From assembly GCA_029233925.1 (NCBI GenBank), contig JARGOX010000021.1:1-64000 (forward strand): a stretch of 64,000 bases of DNA, read 5' to 3'. This document shows positions 38,692 to 47,528 of the stretch, piece by piece. The number at the start of each line of letters is the position of its first letter. Positions within the stretch are counted from its first letter, which is position 1. This DNA comes from Rhizobiaceae bacterium. GTDB lineage: Bacteria; Pseudomonadota; Alphaproteobacteria; Rhizobiales; Rhizobiaceae. Under the pieces are notes generated by a model. It had not been told where the DNA came from and searched no databases. It was given only the letters and a program-made list of their open reading frames with translations. Position numbers and translations under genes: made by a program.

Positions 38692-38720
38692 TTGACTTTG
38701 ACGTAAACGTAAATGGTAAT
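38692..38720 (+). promoter_or_regulatory. Promoter with MerR/LiuR-type dyad in the spacer
   Basis: TTGACT (-35, 38692-38697) and GGTAAT (-10-like, 38715-38720) flank the sequence TTGACGTAAACGTAAA, whose ACGT-AA-ACGT core is an inverted repeat. Dyads of this sequence, placed between -35 and -10, are used by MerR-family regulators of branched-chain amino acid breakdown (LiuR type). The alpha/beta hydrolase gene starts 38 nt downstream. Confidence 0.5.
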
Positions 38721-38757
38721 CATTTTGGGGACAGAACTGAATCGCCGGAATCAGAAT

Positions 38758-39705
38758 ATGAACATCCCAATACAAACCCCGAGAAACACAGCAGGAACAC
38801 CCCCATCGAAAACCGGGGAACGCCGCGAAGAGGACGTCAGGGCAACAGATACCGCCTTTCATGCATCCGACGGCTACGCACTTTCGGGGACGCTGTTTGA
38901 GGCCCGCCGCGACAGCCTTTCCGGTACTGGCCCCTTGGTGCTGATTTCCGCAGCCACCGGTGTGCCACGCGGGTTTTATCATGCCTTTGCACGCCAATTG
39001 ATCGTCAAAGGCAGTCGCGCGGTTCTGACCTACGATTATCGCGGAATGCCCGGATCACCGCGCGCGCCCGAGTTCACCTCACGCATCAATATGCGCGATT
39101 GGGGTCATCGCGACATGCCAGCTGCCATGGGCAGGCTGGACGCTGTCGCCCCCGGTCACAAAATGGTGGGCATCGGTCAGTCCTACGGGGGACAGGCTTT
39201 GGGCCTGAGCGGAATGCCGGAGCGTTTCGAGCGCTATTGCATGATCGCAAGTCTCTCCGGCTACTGGCGCAACACCAGCACACCCTGGAAAGTTTTGCTG
39301 AGGTTGAACCTGATTGGCGTGCCCATCGCCAGCATGCTGGGCAGCACGGCTTCCTGGATGGGTATAGGCGAACCGATTCCAGCCAGCGTCCTGAGAGACT
39401 GGACCCGGTGGTGCAATCATCACGAATATTTTTTTGATGACCCGACCGTCAATGCCCGCTCCCGCTACGCCATGGTCCGCATGCCTATACTGTCAGTCGG
39501 CATGAGCGATGATCCATGGGGCACACCAGCTGCGATAAACGGTCTGATGAAGCATTATGTCAATGCCGATGTAGAGCAGATCTGGTTGTCGCCCCAGGAT
39601 GCAGGCGGGCAAAAGATTGGCCATCTGGGTTTCTTTCGATCCAGATTCACCGAGACCCTGTGGCCCGGCATCATGGATTGGCTCCTGACGCCGGGACAAA
39701 CCTGA
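38758..39705 (+). CDS. Alpha/beta hydrolase
   Basis: About 315 residues with the alpha/beta hydrolase nucleophile elbow GIGQSYGGQ, an oxyanion region LVLISAATGVPRGFY, and a possible catalytic His near the C-terminus (KIGHLGFFRS) after an Asp in SDDPWGT. It resembles the predicted hydrolases of COG4757; the substrate is unknown. The frame opens at 38713, inside the promoter, so ATG 38758 (CCGGAA 9 nt upstream) is taken. A MerR-type promoter suggests control by a CoA-ester or metabolite-sensing regulator. Confidence 0.82.
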   Translation: MNIPIQTPRNTAGTPPSKTGERREEDVRATDTAFHASDGYALSGTLFEARRDSLSGTGPLVLISAATGVPRGFYHAFARQLIVKGSRAVLTYDYRGMPGSPRAPEFTSRINMRDWGHRDMPAAMGRLDAVAPGHKMVGIGQSYGGQALGLSGMPERFERYCMIASLSGYWRNTSTPWKVLLRLNLIGVPIASMLGSTASWMGIGEPIPASVLRDWTRWCNHHEYFFDDPTVNARSRYAMVRMPILSVGMSDDPWGTPAAINGLMKHYVNADVEQIWLSPQDAGGQKIGHLGFFRSRFTETLWPGIMDWLLTPGQT

Positions 39706-39708
39706 AAT

Positions 39709-41100
39709 TCACTCGATTCTGACGCCATTTTTTACTAGGTAGCTGGGCTGATACATGGTGACGAGCTCTTCCGATGCGGTCGGGTGAACAGCCATGGTGC
39801 GGTCAAAATCATCTTTCTTGCAGCCTGCCTTCATGGCTATGGCAAGCAATTGTGCCATTTCACCGGCCTCAGGACCGAGTATATGCGCCCCGACAACCTG
39901 CCTGTCGGCGGCATTGACCACCAATTTCATGATCATTTTCTCCTGACGCCCGGAAAGCGTATGTTTCATCGGACGGAAGAAGGCACTGTAGATTTCAAGC
40001 TCTGCGAATTTCTTTCCTGCCTGTTCTTCAGACAGGCCGACAGTCCCCACTTCCGGCTGTGAAAACACCGCTGTGGCAATCATGTCATGGTCGGGTTTGG
40101 TCGGCTTGTCCCTGAAGACCGTGTCAACCACACACATGGATTCGTGAATGGCCACCGGTGTCAGCTGAACGCGATTGGTTACATCGCCGACTGCGTAAAT
40201 ATTCTCGACATTGGTGCGCATATAATCATCGACGACAATCGCCCCTGCCCCGTCTGTCGTCACGCCGGCCTTTTCCAGACCAAGACCGGATGTGTTTGGT
40301 TTACGACCGATAGCCATCATCGCCTGATCGACCTTGAGGTTTTTTCCATCCGACGTCGTGACATCGAGCCGGTCATCGGCAGAACGGACAACCTCGCTGA
40401 TGACCTCACCACACAAAATGCGAATGCCCTTGTCTTCCATCGTCTGGTGAAGCGTGCGCCTGATATCATGATCAAAGTTTTTCAGCACTTCGACCCCGCG
40501 ATAGATCAGTGTCGTTTCAACGCCAAGACCATGGAAGATATTGGCAAATTCCACGGCGATATAACCACCGCCGGCAATCAGAATGGATTTGGGCAATTCT
40601 TTCAGATCAAAAGCTTCATTCGAGGAAATCGTATATTCAAACCCCTTCAACTCATCAGCAGCACTGGGGCGACCACCGACAGCGACCAGTATCCTGTCAG
40701 CCGAGACGACCTGATTTGTGCTTAAAATACGCACATGATGGTTGTCGACCAATTCCGCACGGCTGTCGAATATCTCTGCGCCGGCATTGCTCAATCCTTT
40801 ACGGTAAAGGCCTTCGAGCCGGGTAATTTCCTTGTCCTTGTTTGCAACCAGGACATTCCAGTCGAAATGTGATTCCCCGACCGACCAGCCGTAGCCTGCC
40901 GCATCTTCAAATTGTTCGGAAAAATGCGACGCATAGACGAAGAGCTTTTTGGGCACACAGCCCCGGATAACGCATGTTCCGCCGTAACGGAATTCTTCGG
41001 CAATAGCGACCTTTTTACCCAAGCCAGCGGCCAGGCGCGCCGCGCGAACACCCCCCGATCCACCTCCAATTACAAAAAAATCATAGTCAAAGTCGGTCAT
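39709..41100 (-). CDS. gor: Glutathione-disulfide reductase
   Basis: FAD/NADPH disulfide reductase of about 463 residues. It has the FAD motif VIGGGSGGVRAAR, the redox-active disulfide in GGTCVIRGCVPKKL, the NADPH motif IAGGGYIAVEFA with a following Tyr-Arg (IYRG) that favours NADPH, and the C-terminal HPTASEE catalytic His-Glu. It keeps glutathione reduced. ATG 41100 has AAGGCG 5 nt upstream. It converges on the alpha/beta hydrolase gene, with 3 nt between stops, and has its own upstream region. Confidence 0.95.
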   Translation of the reverse strand: MTDFDYDFFVIGGGSGGVRAARLAAGLGKKVAIAEEFRYGGTCVIRGCVPKKLFVYASHFSEQFEDAAGYGWSVGESHFDWNVLVANKDKEITRLEGLYRKGLSNAGAEIFDSRAELVDNHHVRILSTNQVVSADRILVAVGGRPSAADELKGFEYTISSNEAFDLKELPKSILIAGGGYIAVEFANIFHGLGVETTLIYRGVEVLKNFDHDIRRTLHQTMEDKGIRILCGEVISEVVRSADDRLDVTTSDGKNLKVDQAMMAIGRKPNTSGLGLEKAGVTTDGAGAIVVDDYMRTNVENIYAVGDVTNRVQLTPVAIHESMCVVDTVFRDKPTKPDHDMIATAVFSQPEVGTVGLSEEQAGKKFAELEIYSAFFRPMKHTLSGRQEKMIMKLVVNAADRQVVGAHILGPEAGEMAQLLAIAMKAGCKKDDFDRTMAVHPTASEELVTMYQPSYLVKNGVRIE

Positions 41101-41161
41101 GGGTTCGCCTTCTATCAATATTCCGTGGTGGCCTGCCCAAGGGCAATTAGGGGCGCAGTTG

Positions 41162-41190
41162 CAAAAGAAAAGCCCGGAACGTGCCGGGCC
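41162..41190 (-). terminator. Rho-independent terminator after rpiA-DUF2059
   Basis: On the minus strand GCCCGG and CCGGGC form a stem (41189-41184 with 41177-41172), followed by a TTTTCTTTT run. It ends the rpiA/DUF2059 transcript and separates it from gor. Confidence 0.85.
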
Positions 41191-41217
41191 ATCTCAACAG
41201 ATTTTGGTGCCGGATGT

Positions 41218-41781
41218 CTATTCGGCAGGCTTCGCCTCTGGCTCAACTTGCTGGCTTTCGGCGGGTGTCGTACCGATACGAGCACGCAACAGCTTGTCGG
41301 TTTCGACCGACAAATCCCTGTTTACGCCATTTGCCCAGATTTCGGCCGCCTGAAGCAATTGACGCGTCACGACCGGACCCGTTTGCAGAAGTTTCTTTCC
41401 CGCGTCGCTGTTGTAAAAGGTCTGAATGGCGTCCAGCTCATCTGCCGTAAAGTTTTTGGCATAAATGATGGCCGCTTCGCGTTCCAGGTCGCCGCGTCTG
41501 CCAGCCATTTCTATAGCTGTCTCATCAACCGTCACAGAAATGATTTCCTGAAGGTTCGGCGCCGTTTGTATCAAGGTCGTTTTCAATTGCTGGGCGGCAG
41601 CCGGCAAAATATTATCAAAGCGATCAGTAGCACCAATGGCATCAATCGCAGCGCGGGCAGAAGCGAGATGCTCAGCCGTAGGTTCCTGCGCCCATGCCGG
41701 CATTGCGAGGTTGACCGCTAAAGTGGCAGCCAATGCCAATGTACAACGGCGGACGCTCATGGCCATGCTCATCTGTTTCAT
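41218..41781 (-). CDS. DUF2059 periplasmic protein
   Basis: About 187 residues. The N-terminus is a signal peptide ([17 protein letters not shown]), then a helical domain with the DUF2059 features ([45 protein letters not shown]). The function is unknown; members are exported and small. ATG 41781 overlaps the rpiA stop as ATGA, implying coupling. The upstream 41 codons of the frame overlap rpiA and are not coding. Confidence 0.88.
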   Translation of the reverse strand: MKQMSMAMSVRRCTLALAATLAVNLAMPAWAQEPTAEHLASARAAIDAIGATDRFDNILPAAAQQLKTTLIQTAPNLQEIISVTVDETAIEMAGRRGDLEREAAIIYAKNFTADELDAIQTFYNSDAGKKLLQTGPVVTRQLLQAAEIWANGVNRDLSVETDKLLRARIGTTPAESQQVEPEAKPAE

Positions 41782-42488
41782 TGTTCGTGAATTCCTCTGC
41801 TCTTCATTATTCTTATGCCGGATGAACCGGCTATGATCGCCTCGACAGCGACATTGAGAAAAAGTCCATGTTCGACAACCCCTGGGATTGCGTACAGCGC
41901 GCAAGAAAGCGCTTCTGCATCTGGAATACGGCCAAAAGATGCATCGAGTATAAAATGGCCACCATCCGTTTCAAACGGCATTGTTCCATTCATACGCAGA
42001 ACAATCGAACCGTCCAGACTCATCGATTTTATAGCTTTATCAATCGCTATGCGCGTCGCAGCAAGACCAAACTTGTTAACCTCGATCGGCAGCGGAAACA
42101 GACCGAGCGTTTCCACCACTTTTGAAGCATCGGCAATGACAATCATCTTCCCAGAGGCACAGGCAACAATTTTTTCACGCAACAATGCGCCACCACCGCC
42201 TTTGATCAACCGCAAGTCCGCGTCAATTTCATCCGTCCCGTCTATGGTCAGGTCCAGCTCCGGCAATTCCTCCAGGGAATAAATTGGAACACCCAGCTCC
42301 ACGCATAGCCCGGCAGTACGCTCGGATGTAGGAACCCCCTTGACCTCGAGTCCGGCGTCAATCTTTTCAGCAAGAAGCCGAACGAACTCATCCGCGGTAC
42401 TTCCGGTTCCGATACCAAGACGCATTCCGGGTTGAACATGCTCCAGCGCAGCGCTCGCTGCCTGAATTTTAAGTTGTCGGGCGTCCAT
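41778..42488 (-). CDS. rpiA: Ribose-5-phosphate isomerase A
   Basis: Interconverts ribose 5-phosphate and ribulose 5-phosphate in the pentose phosphate pathway. The 236-residue protein shows [12 protein letters not shown] (phosphate loop), [12 protein letters not shown] (active-site Asp pair) and [15 protein letters not shown] (catalytic Glu/Lys region), all standard. It is in an operon with a DUF2059 protein, overlapping by 4 bp, and followed by a terminator. Confidence 0.96.
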   Translation of the reverse strand: MDARQLKIQAASAALEHVQPGMRLGIGTGSTADEFVRLLAEKIDAGLEVKGVPTSERTAGLCVELGVPIYSLEELPELDLTIDGTDEIDADLRLIKGGGGALLREKIVACASGKMIVIADASKVVETLGLFPLPIEVNKFGLAATRIAIDKAIKSMSLDGSIVLRMNGTMPFETDGGHFILDASFGRIPDAEALSCALYAIPGVVEHGLFLNVAVEAIIAGSSGIRIMKSRGIHEQ

Positions 42489-42714
42489 ACGCCAATGGCT
42501 CCAAGAAAATTTTCCTGTGCGCTGTTACCATGGTGAGCCCGACAAGCAAAGTCGTATTTCTTGGCAAGCCTGCTCTCGGTTACCAAGACACTTCGCAGAA
42601 AACGGTCAAATCACCAAATCAGGTCACGCATCAGGAAACCAAATTTACTGTCTTGCAAATGCCGTCCCCCTGCCATAACCGAAAGAGACACCATCCACCA
42701 ACGATCGGAACCGC

Positions 42715-43392
42715 ATGTCTACTCCACTGATCATCTTCGACCTGGACGGCACTTTGCTGCATACTGCGCCAGACCTCATGGACAGCCTCAATCATACAAT
42801 TGACTCCCTCGGACTGGAGCCGGTGCACTATGAGGACATGACGTTCCTGGTCGGCAGTGGTGCACGGGTAATGATATCACGGGCTCTGGAATTGAGAGGG
42901 GCTTCGACTGCAGCGCATGATCAGGATAAGCTGTTTGATATTTTCCTTAATCATTACAGCGCCTCCATGCCCGGCGCTTCGGCGCCCTTTCCCGGTCTGG
43001 CTGACGCATTGGACAGAATAGGAACTGCCGGCATGTCCATGGCCGTATGCACCAACAAAAATGAGGCCATGGCGCAAAGATTGCTTGAACTGACCGGTCT
43101 GCGGCCGCTTTTTGCAGCTGTCACAGGCGGTGATACCTTTGCTGTGCGAAAACCCGATGCCGGACATATTCTGGGAACAATTGAACTGGCAGGCGCGGAT
43201 CGCTCATCGGCCATCATGATCGGCGATTCCATCAGCGATATCTCTGCGGCAAAAGCTGCTGGCATTCCCTCTATCGGTGTGCCGTTTGGATATACCGACA
43301 CGCCGATTGAAGAACTCAACCCCGACCATATCATCGCCCATTACGACGAACTGACAGTGGAGCTGGTGGAACAGATGCTGGCCAGCCGCTGA
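42715..43392 (+). CDS. HAD-family phosphatase, phosphoglycolate phosphatase-like
   Basis: A 225-residue HAD subfamily IA protein. Motifs are clear: DLDGTLL (nucleophile Asp and second Asp), VCTNKN (motif II Thr), VRKPDAGH (motif III Lys) and MIGDSISDISAAKAAG (motif IV). Phosphoglycolate phosphatase (Gph), which clears 2-phosphoglycolate, is the most likely identity, but close relatives act on other small phosphates. It diverges from rpiA and converges on the L,D-transpeptidase gene. Confidence 0.88.
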   Translation: MSTPLIIFDLDGTLLHTAPDLMDSLNHTIDSLGLEPVHYEDMTFLVGSGARVMISRALELRGASTAAHDQDKLFDIFLNHYSASMPGASAPFPGLADALDRIGTAGMSMAVCTNKNEAMAQRLLELTGLRPLFAAVTGGDTFAVRKPDAGHILGTIELAGADRSSAIMIGDSISDISAAKAAGIPSIGVPFGYTDTPIEELNPDHIIAHYDELTVELVEQMLASR

Positions 43393-43416
43393 AAGCGACC
43401 GGCTTCAGCATCAGGC

Positions 43417-45738
43417 TCAACCCCGACGCTTTTCCCGGGTCTTGGCAATGGCATCGTTGAGACGCTTGTCGCGGTCATACATGTCAGCGTAGTAGCCGAC
43501 TGAGCCGTCTTCATTCGGCCAGGCAGTAAAATAGGACACATAGACCGGAATTTTGCCAGGAACCGGTTCGGCCATATTGCGACCCTGCGCGATCTGCTCG
43601 GCGATATGTTCACGTGTCGACCCGAGTACAGCCGCTGCCATTCCGCGCGGATCATGCAGACGAATGCAACCATGGCTCAGCGCACGGCTTTCACGATTGA
43701 ACAGGCTCTTGGATGGCGTATCGTGCATATAGATCGCGTGCTTGTTGGGAAACAGTATTTTCAACTCGCCAAGAGCGTTCTTCGCTCCGGGTGGCTGCCT
43801 TATGTCCACGGGGATCGACGCCGAACCAACAGAATACCAATTGATATTGGTCGACGCGACGCGCCGTCCCCTGCGATCGGTCAATTCATAACCCTGTCGG
43901 TCCAGATAGGACGGATCCCTGCGCAGTTGCGGCAACATTTCATTGACGATGATCGAACGCGGAACGCCCCAATAGGGGTTGTATTCCACGGTCTCTATCT
44001 CATCATGAAAGAAATTTGTCTGGTTCGATTTCTTGCCGACAACCACCCGCATGGAAAGTTCATCACGGTCATTGTTGATATAGGTCGCCTGATAGGCCGG
44101 TTGATTGATGAATACATGGCGCGAGCCCAGATTGCGTGGCAGCCAGCGCAGACGCTCCATCGCCAGTACAATCATTTCTTTTTTGCTGGCCGTGGAAACA
44201 TCCGTCAATTTGCTGATGGTATTGCGCCCAATGATGCCATCCGCGGAAAGACCATTTTCCTTTTGAAAATCCTTGACCATGGCAACCAGCTCAGGGCTGT
44301 AGAGATGTCGGTCATCCATCCCGTATTCCATCAAGGTCACACCATGATCGACCAATAGCTTGTCGGAACCACGCTTGCGAATGGCCGCCACGACATTCTT
44401 CAGCTCCGGATTTTCCGCACCCGGTTTCAGGAATGTTCCTTCGGCAATTTCGATCTGATTTTCGGCCTCGGCTGCATTCAGCACAGCAAGCTCATGTGCA
44501 AGCGCCTTGAACTGACGATTGTCAGGATTGCTGGCTGCAAGAGCGGCCGCGGCATCGGTTGCGGAAGCAAGATTTTCAAGTGCCGAAACCAGGTCGACAT
44601 CCTTGCGCTTGAAGTCATGGTATCCTGAAAGCCGGTTCGGATCGACACGACCACGGGTGGCGTCAAGTACATAGGAAAGCACCTGAGTGCTCAATTTCAT
44701 TTCAAACAACATCAGCGCGCGCTGTCTTTCATCCAGCGCCGAAGGATCAAATTCACTGGAAGGCAAATCGATCAGATAGTCTGCTGCTGAAAGACCGTAG
44801 GCATCTGCCTGGGAAAGCACATCCAGAACGACGCGTGCGCGCTCATTGACATCTGTTCCCTCAACCCAGACAAATGAGGGATTGGCAGTGTAATAGGCGA
44901 TAAGCGCCTCACCAACTTCACCCAGAGCGTTCAGCTTTTCCCCCTGCAGGTACTGCCGCGCCTCTAGAAATGGGTTTTCAACCGCGGGGCTTTCCATGGC
45001 TTCAACGACCGGCGCCGCCGTGCGCTCGGGAACGGTTGCGGATATAGCGGGCTCTTCCGCCATTGCCGGCTCTTCCGCCATTTCCGGTGTTTCCGCGACA
45101 GCCGCTGCTTCATCACCACCGACATCAACCGTTTCACCGGGTTTTATTTTCTCTGCAGCTTGAGCCGGCACATCTGCATGTGGAGGCGATGCAGCCTTGA
45201 TAGCCATGACTTGCGATGCCGAAAGATCATCTGCGGTAGCAAGTTCAACACCCAAGGGAGGAACGCTGGGGGTGGCTTCGATATCCGCCAAAGCCTCAAC
45301 CGTCACCGCATCGGCTGGTGTAACAGAAGCCGATTTTGAAATCGAGGAGGTTACCTCCATTTCGACACCGGCATCCGTGGTATCCAACGCCTCTTCAGCA
45401 TCGAAGCCGGCCGGAGTCTCTGGCTTGGCTTCTACGATTTTTGCGGGCGCAATCTCCATTTCAGCCAGAATCGTCAGATCAACTGGCTTGAGAATATCCG
45501 GTTTGTAATTATAGAATTTTGGCGCACTGATTTTGGGTGCAGGCTGAGCGACCCTTTGCTCTGCCTGCAGCTCACGTTCCGGAAGGCGCTGGTCACGCGG
45601 TTTATTGCCGAAAATGATTTCAAAAAGCGAGCGTTGTTGAGCATTTGCCGGTTCGGTCGTGGGCATCACCACACCTGCTGCAAGCACACACGCAAGCGCA
45701 AACAAGCCTTTGCGCGTTCCAATTTTCCTGGTTGTCAA
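43417..45738 (-). CDS. Large L,D-transpeptidase (YcbB/LdtD type)
   Basis: About 773 residues, exported, forming 3-3 peptidoglycan crosslinks. From TTG 45738 (GGAGG 8 nt upstream) a signal peptide ends in ANAQ. Then comes a long Ala/Glu/Pro-rich linker, a scaffold domain, a peptidoglycan-binding domain (LVAMVKDFQKENGLSADGIIGRNT) and the YkuD catalytic domain with HDTPSKSLF and the Cys motif SHGCIRLHDP. Polar-growing Hyphomicrobiales rely heavily on such enzymes. ATG 45771 upstream has no ribosome binding site. Confidence 0.93.
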   Translation of the reverse strand: MTTRKIGTRKGLFALACVLAAGVVMPTTEPANAQQRSLFEIIFGNKPRDQRLPERELQAEQRVAQPAPKISAPKFYNYKPDILKPVDLTILAEMEIAPAKIVEAKPETPAGFDAEEALDTTDAGVEMEVTSSISKSASVTPADAVTVEALADIEATPSVPPLGVELATADDLSASQVMAIKAASPPHADVPAQAAEKIKPGETVDVGGDEAAAVAETPEMAEEPAMAEEPAISATVPERTAAPVVEAMESPAVENPFLEARQYLQGEKLNALGEVGEALIAYYTANPSFVWVEGTDVNERARVVLDVLSQADAYGLSAADYLIDLPSSEFDPSALDERQRALMLFEMKLSTQVLSYVLDATRGRVDPNRLSGYHDFKRKDVDLVSALENLASATDAAAALAASNPDNRQFKALAHELAVLNAAEAENQIEIAEGTFLKPGAENPELKNVVAAIRKRGSDKLLVDHGVTLMEYGMDDRHLYSPELVAMVKDFQKENGLSADGIIGRNTISKLTDVSTASKKEMIVLAMERLRWLPRNLGSRHVFINQPAYQATYINNDRDELSMRVVVGKKSNQTNFFHDEIETVEYNPYWGVPRSIIVNEMLPQLRRDPSYLDRQGYELTDRRGRRVASTNINWYSVGSASIPVDIRQPPGAKNALGELKILFPNKHAIYMHDTPSKSLFNRESRALSHGCIRLHDPRGMAAAVLGSTREHIAEQIAQGRNMAEPVPGKIPVYVSYFTAWPNEDGSVGYYADMYDRDKRLNDAIAKTREKRRG

Positions 45739-46292
45739 ACCTGGCACCTCCGAGAAATTCCCACGATCCATGAATGGTGTCTTTTACACCATATTGACCC
45801 ATTGCTACGACTTGTTGCAGACAAAGTGCAAGAGTCGGCCGATCAATATTTGTAAAATACGACCGATTTCCTAAAAATTTGATCAACATTAATCAGTTTG
45901 AACGTTTTTGCCGATCTGCCCGTGACCGATGGCAGAATCACAGCACGACCGGCCACAGCGGAATGGCAGAAAATGCCGGGGCACCAAACCAACAGATCGT
46001 GGTCAAAAAAAGATTATTGTGTATATCCACGGCAGATTCCCACTCTCAGCATCACTGAGAATGACACAGGGAAGGCCGGAAATCACAAGCCCTTGAACAC
46101 ATCTTCGTGATGGCCCTGGTCGGTCGTGACTTTCCCAGCAACTTTGCCTGCTGACGGAAGCGATAATGGTCACCCGGCGCCTATCAGAGCGAACTGTCCG
46201 GTTGAATTCATCATCCAACCATTCCTGCAATGGCACCTTGCAGCAAATATGGCTGCAAAAAGTCATGGTGGTGAACAACTATAAGGTAAGAT
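45739..46292. other. Intergenic region between divergent envelope genes
   Basis: About 550 bp between the L,D-transpeptidase start and the membrane ferredoxin start. Its middle part is AT-rich (45845-45900) and could hold promoters. Short frames inside do not look like genes. An AAGGTAAG ribosome binding site for the plus-strand gene is at 46283-46290. Confidence 0.4.
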
Positions 46293-47528
46293 TTGACCTC
46301 GAACGTATTTAATTCCAAGAATGCGAAAATTCATGGGGACGGGACAGAACATATGGTACGAAATCTGCGCATGCTTTCAGGGACAGTGTTGCTGATTTTC
46401 GTGACGGCACATCTGCTGAACATGGCGTTCGGTCTGCTGTCCCTGGAGGCCGTCGAGACCGCGCGACGTTTCCTGACAGTCCCCTGGTCCCTGTTGCCAT
46501 TGTCTCTGCTCTTGATGGCGGCGATGCTGGTACACGGTTTCCTCGGTCTGTTTTCCCTCTATAAACGCAACACGTTGCGCATGTCCGGATATGATCGCGT
46601 GCAACTCATATCGGGCCTGTTGATCATTCCCCTGCTGGCCTCTCATATTGTCGGCATCGCAGCGGCAAAGAACCTCTTTGGTTTCGATCCGACCTATCGA
46701 ATCATCCTGACGTATTTCTGGCTGGATGCACCGCTGGAAGGATTGCGGCAGGTCTTTGTCGTTGTCATTGCCTGGATTCACGGTTGCATTGGCATGTTCA
46801 GCTGGATGCGCCTCAAGATCTGGTGGCACCGCGTGTCGTGGTTCATCTATCCTTTGGTCGTTGCCGTCCCGGTTCTGGCGCTTCTGGGATTTGTCGAGGC
46901 AGGCAAGGAAGTGATCGCCGAGCGGACCCTGGCGATCACGCAACAGATGGATGCCGGCACTGGCGACGCGCCACAGCTTTCTGCAGCAGAAGAAGTTGCC
47001 CAACAGGAAGCCAATGCAGCGGCAGCCGAAGTCAACCGTGAGAAGCTGGCTTTTTCCAAACGCATCATGTGGAGCATCATATTCATCTTTGCTTTCCTGT
47101 TGGCGCTGACCCTGTTGGCCCGGGCAATCCGCTTGCGCAAGGCACCCGATGCCATAACATTCATCCGCTACATGAAAGGCCCCGAAATCAACATGCATGT
47201 GGGCAAAAGCCTGCTGGAAATTTCCCGTCTTCATGACCTGCCCCACGCCAATCTGTGTCGCGGCCGGGGAAGATGCGGCACCTGCCGTGTTCGGGTCATT
47301 GAGGCCAGTCCCGCCTTGCCGGCCGCTGGAGAAATAGAACAACAAACGCTTGACCGGCTTGATTGCGGTCCCGGGATCCGTCTGGCCTGCCAGGTCTCAC
47401 CACTGGCCGGGACACTCGCAATCGAACGCATTGTGCCTCCGGATATCACACCTGCAGACCTTTACAGTCCGAATCAATCTGATGGTGTCGCGTTGACACA
47501 ATGGTCTGCGGAGGTTTCAGATGCTTGA
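46293..47528 (+). CDS. Membrane protein with C-terminal [2Fe-2S] ferredoxin domain (cyclase-less adenylate-cyclase-type sensor)
   Basis: A 411-residue protein. Six or so membrane helices with conserved His residues (TAHLLNMAFGL, VHGFLGLFSLYKRNTLRM, ASHIVGI, WIHGCIGMFSW) look like a succinate-dehydrogenase-cytochrome-b-type anchor. A cytoplasmic ferredoxin domain follows, with C-x5-C-x2-C in NLCRGRGRCGTCRV and a last Cys in RLACQV. In rhizobia this same module precedes a class III adenylate cyclase domain; here the protein ends after the ferredoxin domain. It starts at TTG 46293 (AAGG 6 nt before) or ATG 46353. It overlaps the MscS gene by 8 bp. Confidence 0.82.
   Translation: MTSNVFNSKNAKIHGDGTEHMVRNLRMLSGTVLLIFVTAHLLNMAFGLLSLEAVETARRFLTVPWSLLPLSLLLMAAMLVHGFLGLFSLYKRNTLRMSGYDRVQLISGLLIIPLLASHIVGIAAAKNLFGFDPTYRIILTYFWLDAPLEGLRQVFVVVIAWIHGCIGMFSWMRLKIWWHRVSWFIYPLVVAVPVLALLGFVEAGKEVIAERTLAITQQMDAGTGDAPQLSAAEEVAQQEANAAAAEVNREKLAFSKRIMWSIIFIFAFLLALTLLARAIRLRKAPDAITFIRYMKGPEINMHVGKSLLEISRLHDLPHANLCRGRGRCGTCRVRVIEASPALPAAGEIEQQTLDRLDCGPGIRLACQVSPLAGTLAIERIVPPDITPADLYSPNQSDGVALTQWSAEVSDA

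Noticed and set aside
45898-46278. Short frames on both strands between the L,D-transpeptidase and the membrane ferredoxin
   Set aside because: No ribosome binding site, unnatural composition and overlap with each other on opposite strands.
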